A stretch of 64,000 nt of DNA from Neorhizobium sp. JUb45. GTDB lineage: Bacteria; Pseudomonadota; Alphaproteobacteria; Rhizobiales; Rhizobiaceae. The position numbers were made by a program, and so were the translations under genes. The DNA is taken from positions 124,001 to 188,000 of the forward strand of contig NZ_SLYW01000006.1 of the NCBI RefSeq assembly GCF_004343585.1, read 5' to 3'. Below, piece by piece: positions 7,735 through 16,402 of the stretch. Within the stretch, counting starts at the first letter, position 1. Each line of letters begins with the position of its first letter. Under the pieces are notes generated by a model. The model saw nothing but the letters and a program-made list of their open reading frames with translations. It did not search any database and was not told the origin of the DNA.

Positions 7735-8462
7735 CGTATGGGGGGGGCAGCGAATCGTGCCGCTTGCTCAGCGTTACGTGCGATCATTTCCTGAAAGAAA
7801 AGCGTATTCTGAAATCTCCAGGCGGGCCTTGCACCCGCATCGTGTCGGTGATTGTTGACGGCATCAAGCAGCATTTGGGCGTCCAGTCGCTTCACCGAAA
7901 TTGCATTGTGCGACAAAAGTGAGGTCAGCTCCTGGCCAAGCTGTGCTGCTCTAACGATCGAGCGCCACGTACGCCGTGAAAAGTGAGTGCGGCGTGCGGC
8001 GTTGAGCAGACTATGGGCCTGCTCGTCCCCGATACGAGATTGCAATGCCCGGATGGTTTCCTCGGCATCGACAAGTGCGATTGTCACAGGCCGGAAATCC
8101 ATATCGGGTGGGCCATGGAGGACGGCGACGTCGGCGTCGGAAATTCGTGATCCGTCACGATATTGTTCATAGATCTGACCGACACCCTTCATGCCGAAGC
8201 AATCGCATTCGGCTGCCCGAAGTGCTCCCATGCTCGCAGCGCCATAGACGGCGACACCCTTGGACAACGCAAAAAGCAATTCCTTGTGCCACACTGCGGC
8301 GCAATCACCGAACACGCCATCGATGAGACCGATTGTTCGAGCACCGACATTAATTGCAGCCAGAATGTCTCCCGATGCAGCCGGGGGGCAAAAGGTAATA
8401 TTGGCATAAGCCGCGAGTTCCGTCTGATGGATCGATGGCCCGGCGAAAACGATCGTGCTCAA
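7731..8462 (-). CDS. tfuA: TfuA-like protein
   Basis: A 243-residue TfuA-family protein, partner of YcaO enzymes. Typical segments are VFAGPSIHQ at the start, GLIDGVFGD near residues 47-55 and the long motif KGVAVYGAASMGALRAAE near 68-86. The start is a TTG three bases behind the YcaO stop; no ATG is available in frame. In archaeal methyl-CoM reductase and in thioviridamide-type peptides, TfuA works with YcaO to put a thioamide in a peptide backbone. In rhizobia the name comes from the trifolitoxin locus. The gene lies between YcaO and the deiminase-like enzyme with no spacing. Confidence 0.88.
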   Translation of the reverse strand: MSTIVFAGPSIHQTELAAYANITFCPPAASGDILAAINVGARTIGLIDGVFGDCAAVWHKELLFALSKGVAVYGAASMGALRAAECDCFGMKGVGQIYEQYRDGSRISDADVAVLHGPPDMDFRPVTIALVDAEETIRALQSRIGDEQAHSLLNAARRTHFSRRTWRSIVRAAQLGQELTSLLSHNAISVKRLDAQMLLDAVNNHRHDAGARPAWRFQNTLFFQEMIARNAEQAARFAAPPIR

Positions 8463-8465
8463 AAT

Positions 8466-9686
8466 TCATGTCCCAAGAAAGCTGGCAAGCGCCGCGCGGC
8501 TCAACGCCGTCTGCGATGCAGTTGCCGTCGCCATGCCGCTGCCAAGCACCCTGACGACGACAATGTCGGGATAGCTCGTTTCAAGACGGAAGAGGTAGAG
8601 ATTGTTGACGCCACAGGAAAACAAGTGATCAGCGAGCCTTCGCCATACAGGGACTTTGCTAACGTCATCTGGAAGTACGAGCGAGTGCTGCCATTGAATG
8701 GCGGAGCCGCCGCCCCACCTGTTGCCGCGAACATCTTGGTCTGCCTCGTAGCGTTCATTGAAAAGATCGTCGCGGGCGCCGCTAATATGGGTCAGGCGCG
8801 CCTGTATGGCCTCTTGAAGCGCACTGCAGGCAGCTTCGGCGCCGCTCAAGCGACATGCTATGCCCGCCGCCGACCGTTTGCCTGGACCATTGTCTGTCAT
8901 GAGCGAGCGAGGCAGACTTGCCAGAATGACAGGGACGCCTGTGCTTCCGGTAAGGTCGAAAAATGTCGGCGTCAGACCCAGTGCATCAAGTCGATCAACC
9001 AATCTGTCGAGATCCGCAGACTGCCCTTTTGGAAAGAACACAGTGCGCGTCGCTGTCATACGGGTCGAAAACGCTTCCACGACCGTGCAGGCTTCGTTTT
9101 CGATCAGTTCGAGCATCGCGTGAAGCACTGCCTGATCAAAGTCGAAACCGGCAGCCAATCCTTGTGAGCTCATTACGAACGCGTCCCGATCCCAAGGGAA
9201 ATCAAATCGAAAATCAAGCCCAACGAGTTCGAACGGCGCCACCACCACTGTATCGTCACGGGCAGAATGTCCCTTTACCCAGGCACGCTCTCGCGCCGGG
9301 TCGAACTTTTCAAGTATCACGCGCGATATGGCCTCAAGCGGAAGCACGTCGTAGCCACGGCCACGCATCTCGGAAAGAGACCCGTAATCACTCACATGCC
9401 GTTGCGTGTCTTCCGCCACGGCGCCTTCGATCGCTTCCATGACAGCCGAGAGTTTTGCTCGCTCGGCCGTCATTCCCTTGCCCTGCGATACGGAAAGGCC
9501 ACGGGAATTGGGTCGAGTTGCGAACCAGACTGGCATGCCGATGACATCGAGGTCAGTGATGTCGCCAACACGCGTGATGCCGAAAGCTTTCAAGAGAAGC
9601 GGATTGTCGATCATCGTGTGCGGGACTTGGGTTTGGCCATGTGCTGGCCGGTTGACCTCGGCGAGTACATGGCCTTCATTTTTCAT
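8466..9686 (-). CDS. YcaO-domain cyclodehydratase / thioamide-forming enzyme
   Basis: A 406-residue YcaO protein. The ATP-binding hallmarks are present: SQGKG at 67-71, SAVMEAIEG at 80-88 and ELIENEACT in the middle. YcaO enzymes activate a peptide-bond oxygen with ATP, giving azolines or, with TfuA, thioamides. The C-terminus (ASFLGT) lacks the PxPxP tail of azoline-forming members, and the direct TfuA neighbour favours backbone thioamidation, by inference. The start overlaps the stop of the upstream 143-residue gene (ATGA). No E1-like partner protein is encoded nearby. Confidence 0.92.
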   Translation of the reverse strand: MKNEGHVLAEVNRPAHGQTQVPHTMIDNPLLLKAFGITRVGDITDLDVIGMPVWFATRPNSRGLSVSQGKGMTAERAKLSAVMEAIEGAVAEDTQRHVSDYGSLSEMRGRGYDVLPLEAISRVILEKFDPARERAWVKGHSARDDTVVVAPFELVGLDFRFDFPWDRDAFVMSSQGLAAGFDFDQAVLHAMLELIENEACTVVEAFSTRMTATRTVFFPKGQSADLDRLVDRLDALGLTPTFFDLTGSTGVPVILASLPRSLMTDNGPGKRSAAGIACRLSGAEAACSALQEAIQARLTHISGARDDLFNERYEADQDVRGNRWGGGSAIQWQHSLVLPDDVSKVPVWRRLADHLFSCGVNNLYLFRLETSYPDIVVVRVLGSGMATATASQTALSRAALASFLGT

Positions 9687-10114
9687 GGAGCGACGTTTGG
9701 TGTGTCGGATAGAATTGCTTCAAAAAGCTGGCCGGCAGGACCCCCCGATGGTCCTACAGCTTTGAGAGCGCTTTCGATAGGCAGTTGCACGACGCGGATG
9801 AAGTCCCAGCCTTCGTCGACAACATCACCGACCAACGCGAAGTCCGCATCCGACACCACAGCGCCTGCAGCAATTATGGTCTCGATACCCTGAGCCTGTA
9901 CCTGATCGAGATTGGTTTCGGGTTTACCATCCTGACCGATCAGCATTCCTTTGGCTGCGGCGGCAACGCGAGCATAACCGTCGATGCCCGGATGACTGGC
10001 TTCATATTCGGTGATGACCTCGTGGGAAACTGACGCGACGCGAAGTGGCGACGTTCTGATAAACAAAACGCCATTGCCTCTTTTTCCGATAACGTAGAAT
10101 TGGGATTTAGACAT
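9683..10114 (-). CDS. unknown 143-residue protein coupled to YcaO-TfuA
   Basis: A 143-residue soluble protein without cysteine and without signal peptide. It begins MSKSQFYVIGKRG, has a mixed alpha/beta middle and ends in a Gly/Pro-rich stretch (VGPSGGPAGQLFEAI). It has a good GAGAGG ribosome site and its stop overlaps the YcaO start by 4 nt. That position, first in the modification cassette, is where a precursor or protein substrate would be expected. The size and fold-like composition argue against a classical short RiPP precursor. No family is recognised; an accessory or carrier role is also possible. Confidence 0.7.
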   Translation of the reverse strand: MSKSQFYVIGKRGNGVLFIRTSPLRVASVSHEVITEYEASHPGIDGYARVAAAAKGMLIGQDGKPETNLDQVQAQGIETIIAAGAVVSDADFALVGDVVDEGWDFIRVVQLPIESALKAVGPSGGPAGQLFEAILSDTPNVAP

Positions 10115-10123
10115 GTTGCCTCT

Positions 10124-12049
10124 CTATTTGATACCGGCCAGTTGATAAGCATGTAACAACTTCTCATTTACCTCCGGATTGCGATCCGGAGATAACAGAC
10201 TGATCTGACGGGCTGTCATCCCGGGATGATTTTCCTTCAGACGTCTTCCATATTGCCGCGCGGTCACGAGATCGCCGTTCAAGGCATGGCTGACTGTCAG
10301 AACGCGAAGCGCAGGTTCGTCATTTTCCATTCGGCTGCACAGCTCCAAGGCAGTCGTGTAGTCCTCGCGTTTCAGTGCGATGCTCGCGCCTGCCCACCAG
10401 TAGATATCCGGTGCAAACGGATTGAGATCGAGTGCGCGTTTGAAGCGCTCCCACGCGGGATCGTTTTGGCCAAAATGCGCCAGTGCATCCGCATGCTGTA
10501 AAAGCAGGTCTGCAGAATTCGGAGCCAGTGCTTCTGCTTCGAGAAACTGCTCTGCCGAGGCATCGAAGTCACGTTGATGGAGCGCGATGACCGCCCCCAT
10601 CCAATGTCCGATGCCGGAGGCTGGATCGATCGCAACGGATGCTTCGGCCTCGGCCTTTGCCCGGTAAAGCAGGTGGGGATCGGTGCCCCCAAGCATTAGC
10701 CACTCAAGTTGCAGCGTCTGGGCAATCCGCCCTCTGGCAACGGCCATGCCATGATCGAGTTCCATCGCCTTGCGAAACTCCGAGCGGGCTCGTCGCAAGA
10801 TCGGCAGGTCACATTTCCCCCGCAGGAGTTGCTGGCCAGACAGTAGATGGAAATAGGCAGATGGATCATCCTTTCTGGACGATGCCAGTTGCCTTTGCTC
10901 CAGATTTTCGGCAAGGCCTGCCGCCACTTGCCGGGATAGCATCCGGAACGCGGCCGGCATGTCGAACTGATCAAGCGAAAGTTCCAGCGACCATACGATC
11001 TCGTCAGACTGTTCGGAAATGAGCGAGACGGATGCCCGCATGTCACCGAATATGGTCGTCCTGACCACATAGTCCGGCCGCAGCGTGGACAATGGCTTCT
11101 TTCCACCTGATGATGTGACGGCGTAGGTGCTCTGTGGCGCCAGAACAGTGAAAGTACGGTAGCGTACGAGACTGTAGGCGACGTCCTCGACGAACGACTG
11201 GACAAGGTCCGGTGCGGGTGCCCTGTCGGAACCACACGGCATGGCGAAAGCAACCCGCGCTTTTTCGACACGCGCTTTTGCGACCGGATCAGGGTCATAT
11301 TCGGCAAAATCAGCATGGATACGGCGTTTCAACGCCAGCGTTGCCGGCTCGGGCGATCGGGCTTCATGGCGCAGCATCCGGGTTAATTTTTCTGAGATGC
11401 GCTCGAAGCCGGGCAAATCACCCTGTCGGGAATAGGCCAACATGACGACCCGATATGTTTCCTCGCGCTCAGGGTCTACGGCAAAAGCGCAATCCGCCAC
11501 CACAGAGATCTCGCCGTATCTCTGACCACCAAACCGGGTCATGTCATCGAGTAAACTTGCCATCGATGAAAAGAACACGTCCTTGAGGCGGGCGCGTTCG
11601 GATAACAACCAAAGATGCAGTTGCTCCTCGCCTTCGCAGCCCATGAGCAAATCGCCACGAAACTCAAGGACTGCTTGCAGGCGGGTCTCTACATTTCTTT
11701 CCGGGATAGCCTCGAGAAAACGGGCGAGATCGGAACGGAAGGCCAATGGGCCGGCGGAAAGGCTGGCACCGGATGCAATAACGAGCGCGGCCTCACCTGA
11801 AAATTGCTGGAGTCGCAACAACAGCTGGCGCAGGTTGGCAAGCGCGCGCTTCTGGTCGGCATTCTCCCACAAAAGACAGGCAGCGACCTGGCGTCCCATA
11901 CTTTTCCCGGGCGCAAGGAGGAGCGCGGCGATCAGCACATATCCCTTCAACGGGAAAAACGTTTCGTGATCCGCAAAATGCGGCACGCCGAAGAAACGCA
12001 AGCCTTTAGGATTATCTGAAGCTGTCACTTTGTCACCCACCAACAGCAT
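10124..12049 (-). CDS. BTAD/SARP-like regulator with TPR repeats
   Basis: A 641-residue protein. The N-terminal ~250 residues read as a winged-helix plus BTAD domain: FFPLKGYVLIAALLLAPGK, LWENADQKRALANLRQLLLRL, and later AVDPEREETYRVVMLAYSRQGD. A beta-rich middle (roughly 270-400) resembles the TolB-like domain of such regulators. The C-terminal ~230 residues are TPR-like helices (FRKAMELDHGMAVARGRIA, FKRALDLNPFAPD). Such proteins are transcription activators of specialised or signalling loci. It stands 9 bases before the 143-residue gene, so it probably controls the cassette from within. The sensed signal is unknown. Confidence 0.75.
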   Translation of the reverse strand: MLLVGDKVTASDNPKGLRFFGVPHFADHETFFPLKGYVLIAALLLAPGKSMGRQVAACLLWENADQKRALANLRQLLLRLQQFSGEAALVIASGASLSAGPLAFRSDLARFLEAIPERNVETRLQAVLEFRGDLLMGCEGEEQLHLWLLSERARLKDVFFSSMASLLDDMTRFGGQRYGEISVVADCAFAVDPEREETYRVVMLAYSRQGDLPGFERISEKLTRMLRHEARSPEPATLALKRRIHADFAEYDPDPVAKARVEKARVAFAMPCGSDRAPAPDLVQSFVEDVAYSLVRYRTFTVLAPQSTYAVTSSGGKKPLSTLRPDYVVRTTIFGDMRASVSLISEQSDEIVWSLELSLDQFDMPAAFRMLSRQVAAGLAENLEQRQLASSRKDDPSAYFHLLSGQQLLRGKCDLPILRRARSEFRKAMELDHGMAVARGRIAQTLQLEWLMLGGTDPHLLYRAKAEAEASVAIDPASGIGHWMGAVIALHQRDFDASAEQFLEAEALAPNSADLLLQHADALAHFGQNDPAWERFKRALDLNPFAPDIYWWAGASIALKREDYTTALELCSRMENDEPALRVLTVSHALNGDLVTARQYGRRLKENHPGMTARQISLLSPDRNPEVNEKLLHAYQLAGIK

Positions 12050-12167
12050 CTAACTACGAACCGTGCAAAAATGAAAGTGATCATAACTCCCGTTTGACAC
12101 TGCTGTGACGCAACCTTTGCGAAAATCTTCCGAGCTGCGCCTGCCAGGGGTGCATTAGTGACATGCA

Positions 12168-12674
12168 ATGATGATGACTGATGAGATGAAATCGCCTCTT
12201 TCTTTCACACGCCCGTATTTGGCGTTCTCGTCAATGATGGAGCCGTATCAGCGCGCCGATGATGTCGGATATGTCGTCACGGAGTTCATGTCTTTTAAAG
12301 GTAGGCCATATTACCCCATTGGTGCCTTGACCTCTGCGCGAGTGACCCCCGTCCATTTGACTGCACGAAATCCCGATGAGGCGGATGAGGATAATCTTGA
12401 CCTTATTTTTCGCATGCGCGAGGCCGAAGGCGGCTATTTTTTCGAAATTGTCCTGCGTTGCAGCCAAGGGACGCGTTATGGCGGATGGATATGGGGTTAC
12501 GAAATCGAAATTCTCGACGAGGTGGTCGAAGGCTATCATGTCCTTTCGACCCACGATGGCAAAAATAGTTGGCGCTTCACATATTGCAGCCAAGCCGAAT
12601 GTTATCGAAGCCAGGGTTCTCTGCCCGTGGAAAAAAACGTTCTTGATCGACGCATTATCGGGCCGGGCTCGTGA
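12168..12674 (+). CDS. hypothetical protein divergent from the regulator
   Basis: A 168-residue protein of unknown family, divergently transcribed from the BTAD/TPR regulator with 118 bases between. It begins with three ATG codons (12168, 12171, and after one more codon a cluster to MTDEMK at 12174), without a clear ribosome site. The sequence is rich in aromatic and acidic residues, with a beta-like section (YGGWIWGYEIEILDEVVEGYH). No signal peptide or membrane segment is seen. Position suggests, but does not prove, membership in the YcaO-TfuA locus. Confidence 0.55.
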   Translation: MMMTDEMKSPLSFTRPYLAFSSMMEPYQRADDVGYVVTEFMSFKGRPYYPIGALTSARVTPVHLTARNPDEADEDNLDLIFRMREAEGGYFFEIVLRCSQGTRYGGWIWGYEIEILDEVVEGYHVLSTHDGKNSWRFTYCSQAECYRSQGSLPVEKNVLDRRIIGPGS

Positions 12675-12717
12675 GCGCTGCGCGGAGCGCCACTGATATT
12701 AGAGCGAGAAGATTACA

Positions 12718-12894
12718 ATGAGAGAACTGCCCCCTACCAACCAGAGAGACGTAACAAGCAGGGCAGTGACGAAAAACAATCGCAGGCGCATCTGGCTGGA
12801 ACTCTTTCAGACATTGAAGGCCAACCGTTGCGTTAAGGGGTCACGCAACGGTTGGGATCAAACCGACAGGAGACGGGTTGTCCATTGCCAATGA
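12718..12894 (+). CDS. possible small basic protein (58 residues)
   Basis: An ATG at 12718 opens 58 codons with many Arg/Lys/Asn residues, including KNNRRRIWLELFQTLKANR. The frame runs through the inverted repeat at 12821-12855 and has only a weak ribosome site. No family is recognised. It may be chance; it is listed because it lies in an otherwise gene-free stretch (12675-13210) next to the modification cassette. Confidence 0.2.
   Translation: MRELPPTNQRDVTSRAVTKNNRRRIWLELFQTLKANRCVKGSRNGWDQTDRRRVVHCQ
12821..12855. repeat. perfect 13-bp inverted repeat (stem-loop)
   Basis: CCAACCGTTGCGT (12821-12833) and ACGCAACGGTTGG (12843-12855) form a perfect 13-bp stem with a 9-base loop. No T-run follows on either strand. 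It could be a processing signal, a binding site or an intergenic repeat. The surrounding stretch 12675-13210 holds no confident gene. Confidence 0.75.
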
Positions 12895-13087
12895 AATGGA
12901 GTGCGTCACACCAGCGTCACGCCACGGTGGGAGGCGACGTTTTCGTAAGAAGGCGTGACGTGATGATTGGATATCGCATTCCCAAGCAACCTTATGGAAA
13001 GCTATCGGATCGTGTTTCAATTTGTCGGAGCTCGAGGCTCCAAAGGTTTCATAGGCTGTTGCTATCGCAGGTCCGACATAGCGGGCC

Positions 13088-13111
13088 GCAGGTTCGAATC
13101 CTGTCAAGAGC
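13088..13111 (+). other. tRNA T-arm-like relic
   Basis: GCAGG-TTCGAAT-CCTGT is a T-arm, followed by CAAGAGC. No matching acceptor 5' half, D-arm or anticodon arm can be found in the preceding 80 bases, so this is not a complete tRNA. A 19-of-21-base match occurs on the same strand at 63179-63199. The pair could be remnants of tRNA-end integrations. Confidence 0.35.
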
Positions 13112-13210
13112 GGACCAACCCAGGAAGCTGCCAAGATGCGAGGTCTCAATTTCGCGTTACAAACCATGTGCTCTTTAGGGCAATCCTGACGTCCTGCTCA
13201 ACGACGTCGA

Positions 13211-13477
13211 TCAGTCTTCCTCTAGCCGTCTCGCATCTGCATCCGCGCAGGCGGCTATGAAATGAGACCGGGAGATTTCCGGATGAACACCGTTGGTGAG
13301 GGCGTGCTGACAGAAATCGAAAGCGCGCCAATATATCGGACCGGACCTATGGCTCAGGTTTTTCATGTGCCGCAGGGCGTCCGCCGGACCCGAGATTGTC
13401 TTGGTCAAAAGCGGGCCGTCGCCGACATAGACCGGGGACTTCCAACGCACTGTGAAGTCGACTGCGACTAAGCCCAT
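13211..13477 (-). CDS. DUF982 domain-containing protein
   Basis: An 88-residue protein of the rhizobial DUF982 family. The family pattern is clear: VRWKSPVYVG at the start, ISGPADALRHM in the middle, IYWRAFDFCQHALTNG and a final HFIAACADA. Length is normal. DUF982 proteins are small cytoplasmic proteins found in many copies in Rhizobiales, often induced by stress; the biochemical role is unknown. A second copy is at 17801. Confidence 0.8.
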   Translation of the reverse strand: MGLVAVDFTVRWKSPVYVGDGPLLTKTISGPADALRHMKNLSHRSGPIYWRAFDFCQHALTNGVHPEISRSHFIAACADADARRLEED

Positions 13478-13510
13478 CGCGTCCTCATAGGTTTCTAGAC
13501 TGATGGGAGG

Positions 13511-13885
13511 TCATGCAGGGAGCAACGATGAAGTGATGACCGATGGAAGTTTTCGGTCCGCGGTGCCGACAATTTCGGATGTTTTTTGAGTTTTTCCGAA
13601 GATGCACGAAAGTGTCGCAAGCACTTGTATGACCGCTACCGAGTCGCATCTGTAGAAGATTGTTTGTGCGTCCCGCCTGGTCTGTACCAGGCTCGCACCC
13701 TTGAGCTTCCCGAGGTGTTGCGAAAGGGCCAATTGGCTGAGCTCCGTCATGACGGCAAGCGAGCCGACTGAAACCTCCTCCTTGCTCAGGATATTGAGTA
13801 TCAGCATCCGCTTGTGGTTGGCCATGGCGGACAGCAGTTCGGCCGCCTTCGCCAGGAAGGTCTCCGAGTGTATGGTTGTCGGCAT
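13511..13885 (-). CDS. ArsR-family helix-turn-helix regulator
   Basis: A 124-residue regulator. The ATG at 13885 is preferred because GGAG lies 6 bases upstream; the frame extends to 14038 in weaker sequence. The winged helix is ANHKRMLILNILSKEEVSVG, with the recognition region LSQLALSQHLGKLKGASLV and the wing TRRDAQTIFYRC. No CxC metal site typical of ArsR/SmtB sensors is seen near the recognition helix, so it may respond to something other than metal. The C-terminal ~30 residues are unstructured in character. Confidence 0.85.
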   Translation of the reverse strand: MPTTIHSETFLAKAAELLSAMANHKRMLILNILSKEEVSVGSLAVMTELSQLALSQHLGKLKGASLVQTRRDAQTIFYRCDSVAVIQVLATLSCIFGKTQKTSEIVGTADRKLPSVITSSLLPA

Positions 13886-14082
13886 TGGTAGCTCCGGGCG
13901 CACAACATCCTCCCCATCATGGGACAGGCACGTCTGCGGGATATACGAAAGCGCGATCGGGAACCGCTGTTCCCAAGGATGGCCGCAACTGGGCGGCAAG
14001 GCGTGCACAGTCTCACCTATCGTGAGCATATGCAACAAAAGTGTTTTAGGCTTCTCGTCAGGCTTGGACGTCCCACTTCGCA

Positions 14083-15403
14083 GTGTCGATGAAAGCCTCA
14101 GTTTTTGGACCAGCGTGGGAAGCCGGTGCTCGTATCTTCGAGAAGTTCGGTGATGGGCTGAGTAGCCGACTCTCGTCGAACGCTCAGCGATTCAAAGTGA
14201 TAGTTGCGGTGGATGCCGCACCTGTTTCGTCTCACGTTGCTGGAGGCGACGCTTTGCCGAGCCTCACAGACGGCTCGCGGCTCCACTTTGCGCAGGATAT
14301 CGCCCACATCGCCGGCATTGCGGCCGTCCCCACCATTCTCGATGTCGTCCTTCGTATGACGGGTATGGGCTTCGCTGCCGTGTCTCGAGTGACTGACGAT
14401 CGCTGGATCACCTGCCATTCACTCGACCATGTCGGGTTCGGACCTAAGGCCGGCGACGAGCTTGCGGTTCAAAGTACGCTATGCGACGAGATCCGCGGAC
14501 ATCGCCAGCCCATCGTGTTCGACGACGCGGCCGAGGAGCCACTCTACCGCGACCATCACACGCCACGTATCTATGGTCTGCCCAGCTACATCTCCATTCC
14601 GATCATTCTTCCCAACGGCGAGTTCTTCGGGACACTCTGCGCGATTGATCCTCAACCAGCCAGGGTGAATAATCCGCAGACGATCGGTTCGTTCAAGCTC
14701 TTCGCCGAACTCATCGCCCATCATCTTTACCCCGATGCTCAATTGCCGGCAACGCGGGACTTCCTGGACAAGGAGAAGGACCTGTCGGAGCTGCGCGAGC
14801 AGATCATCTCCGTGCTCGGCCATGATCTGCGCAATCCGATCGCCGCCGTCGATGCCGGCACCTCGCGCCTGCTGAAGGAAGGGTGGACAGCCCGCAGCCC
14901 ACTCGTTCTGAAATTAATGAAGTCCAGTATCTCCCGGATGGCCGGCCTCGTCGACAACGTCATGGATCTCGCTTGGGCGCGCATGGGAGGTCGCATCGCT
15001 CTTGAGCTCGCAAAAGACGATCTTATGACGACATTGAACAATGTCGTGGAAGAGCTGAAGCTGGCCCATCCCGACCGCAAGGTCTCAGTCGGCGTCACGC
15101 TGCCGGTGACGGTTCAAGTCGATCGTCTCCGGCTGGCTCAGTCGTGTGAACGCATTCACGCACGGCGTCGTGACGCAGCCGGTCCGCATATCGGCTGGAG
15201 CGGCAAACGGACATATCGAGATCTGCGTCAACAATGGCGGCAACCCGATCCCCGATGCAAGAGCCTTTGCTACCAGTAATCCTTTGAGAATGCATTGTCT
15301 TGCAGCGCTTGAACTTGCCAGACTGCGCGCGAACGAGATCGTGGTGCGTTATATAAATTCGGCATTGGGCGCGATCGGCAATCCGCCCGCCGCAGTTGGG
15401 TAA
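14083..15403 (+). pseudogene. GAF-domain sensor histidine kinase, frameshifted and truncated
   Basis: The first frame (14083-15279) encodes a GAF domain (IAAVPTILDVVLRMTGMGFA, then SYISIPIILPNGEFFGTLC) and a HisKA region with the phospho-acceptor in SVLGHDLRNPIAAVDAG. The ATPase domain should follow, but at about 15142 the frame changes. The N-box residues NAFTHG and the stretch VNNGGNPIPDA continue in another frame (15146-15403). The segment before NAFTHG is too short, pointing to a small deletion, and the G-boxes are absent. The kinase is therefore very unlikely to be active, although the GAF part could still be made. Confidence 0.8.
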
Positions 15404-15517
15404 AGCCGAGACCTTGAAAATCTCTGGTGCGGAGAGTTGCAGAACACTCGGCACCAGCCGCTATTCACGTAACGAACACCCGCAACGTACATTTGAGAAC
15501 TCCGATGCCGGTGACCA

Positions 15518-16042
15518 TCAGGCCGAGGTGCTGAATGGCGAATTGGCCGTATGTCGCCATGGCCCGCCAAGATACTCCCACAGATCAAGTCCGGTGATGT
15601 TGATCAGGTGAGGTTGGTGTTTTTGGTCCAAAGTCCGGTACAGTTCGTCTGCCTCTGCCTTAGAGGACTTGTTTTGAACCGTTATATGCGGCCGCCATGG
15701 CTGCATGTCCTGAGGGCCGAGCCAAGAGAGAAATCCGGCCTTCAATTCTGCACGAATTTCGAGCAGGGCCGGGCTTGTAATGGAAAAGGCTACACCCGCA
15801 CCGAGATGCCTCAAACCGCTGACATCGGCGGCGATCACCTCTGTGGCTTGGGCGTTGAGATGAAGCTGCTCTTCAATCCGCGCGCGGTATTCACCCGGCA
15901 ACCGATGAAACATCGTCAGATGAGCATGGAGGAAATTTCGGTCTGGTGGAAAATGCGTTTTCCGCAGGCGTTCGAAAGGTTCAAGGTCCTTCTTTGCGAT
16001 CCGGGCCGTGAGAATGAGCGGTTGACGTGTCTTCAATTGCAA
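15518..16042 (-). CDS. 2'-5' RNA ligase-family protein
   Basis: A 174-residue protein of the 2H phosphoesterase superfamily. Both catalytic HxT motifs are present: HLT near residue 42 (HAHLTMFH) and HIT near 119 (RPHITVQN). Family members such as ThpR cleave 2',3'-cyclic phosphates on RNA; some act on cyclic nucleotides or in tRNA metabolism. The length is normal. It follows a hypothetical gene and the exonuclease gene on the same strand with short spacing, so a nucleic-acid-related transcript is likely. Confidence 0.85.
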   Translation of the reverse strand: MQLKTRQPLILTARIAKKDLEPFERLRKTHFPPDRNFLHAHLTMFHRLPGEYRARIEEQLHLNAQATEVIAADVSGLRHLGAGVAFSITSPALLEIRAELKAGFLSWLGPQDMQPWRPHITVQNKSSKAEADELYRTLDQKHQPHLINITGLDLWEYLGGPWRHTANSPFSTSA

Positions 16043-16072
16043 TCCTCGGTCAGAAGATGAGCGCAGACTGCC

Positions 16073-16402
16073 CTATTTGGGAAGCAACGCAAACCACATG
16101 GCGTAAGGTGAGTTTTTGACGAGATGTCGGTTGAAGTCAGGCTCGCCGTCGTTCCACCAGACAGGGCAACGCTCGCCGAGCGCTAACTTGGCGTCATCCA
16201 CTCGTCGGCGCGCGTCTGTCTGCGCGGCATGGTTCCCCTTCGCGGCTCGCACATCCCGCATTGCAGACATCAAGTCTTTTACCAGTCGCTGTCTGGTTTG
16301 TTCGTCCAGAGCGGGATTGCTTTTGCGCCAAAGGCGGCCGCGCACGACAAAATATGTGCTTTCGGGCGTGTCAGGGTATCTGTCAGCAGCTTTCGTCATC
16401 AC
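16073..16402 (-). CDS. hypothetical protein overlapping the exonuclease gene
   Basis: A 109-residue protein whose start overlaps the stop of the upstream exonuclease gene by 4 nt. It is basic and helical in the middle (RQRLVKDLMSAMRDVRAAKG) and ends with a tryptophan/phenylalanine-rich part (CPVWWNDGEPDFNRH, YAMWFALLPK). No known domain is recognised. The tight coupling suggests that it works with the exonuclease; similar short genes follow this exonuclease type in other rhizobia, by memory only. Confidence 0.65.
   Translation of the reverse strand: MMTKAADRYPDTPESTYFVVRGRLWRKSNPALDEQTRQRLVKDLMSAMRDVRAAKGNHAAQTDARRRVDDAKLALGERCPVWWNDGEPDFNRHLVKNSPYAMWFALLPK

Noticed and set aside
13021..13115. 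Complete tRNA gene ending near 13111
   Set aside because: Only a T-arm and a 3' strand are seen; no D-arm, anticodon arm or matching acceptor 5' strand occurs upstream, and CCA is not at the right distance.
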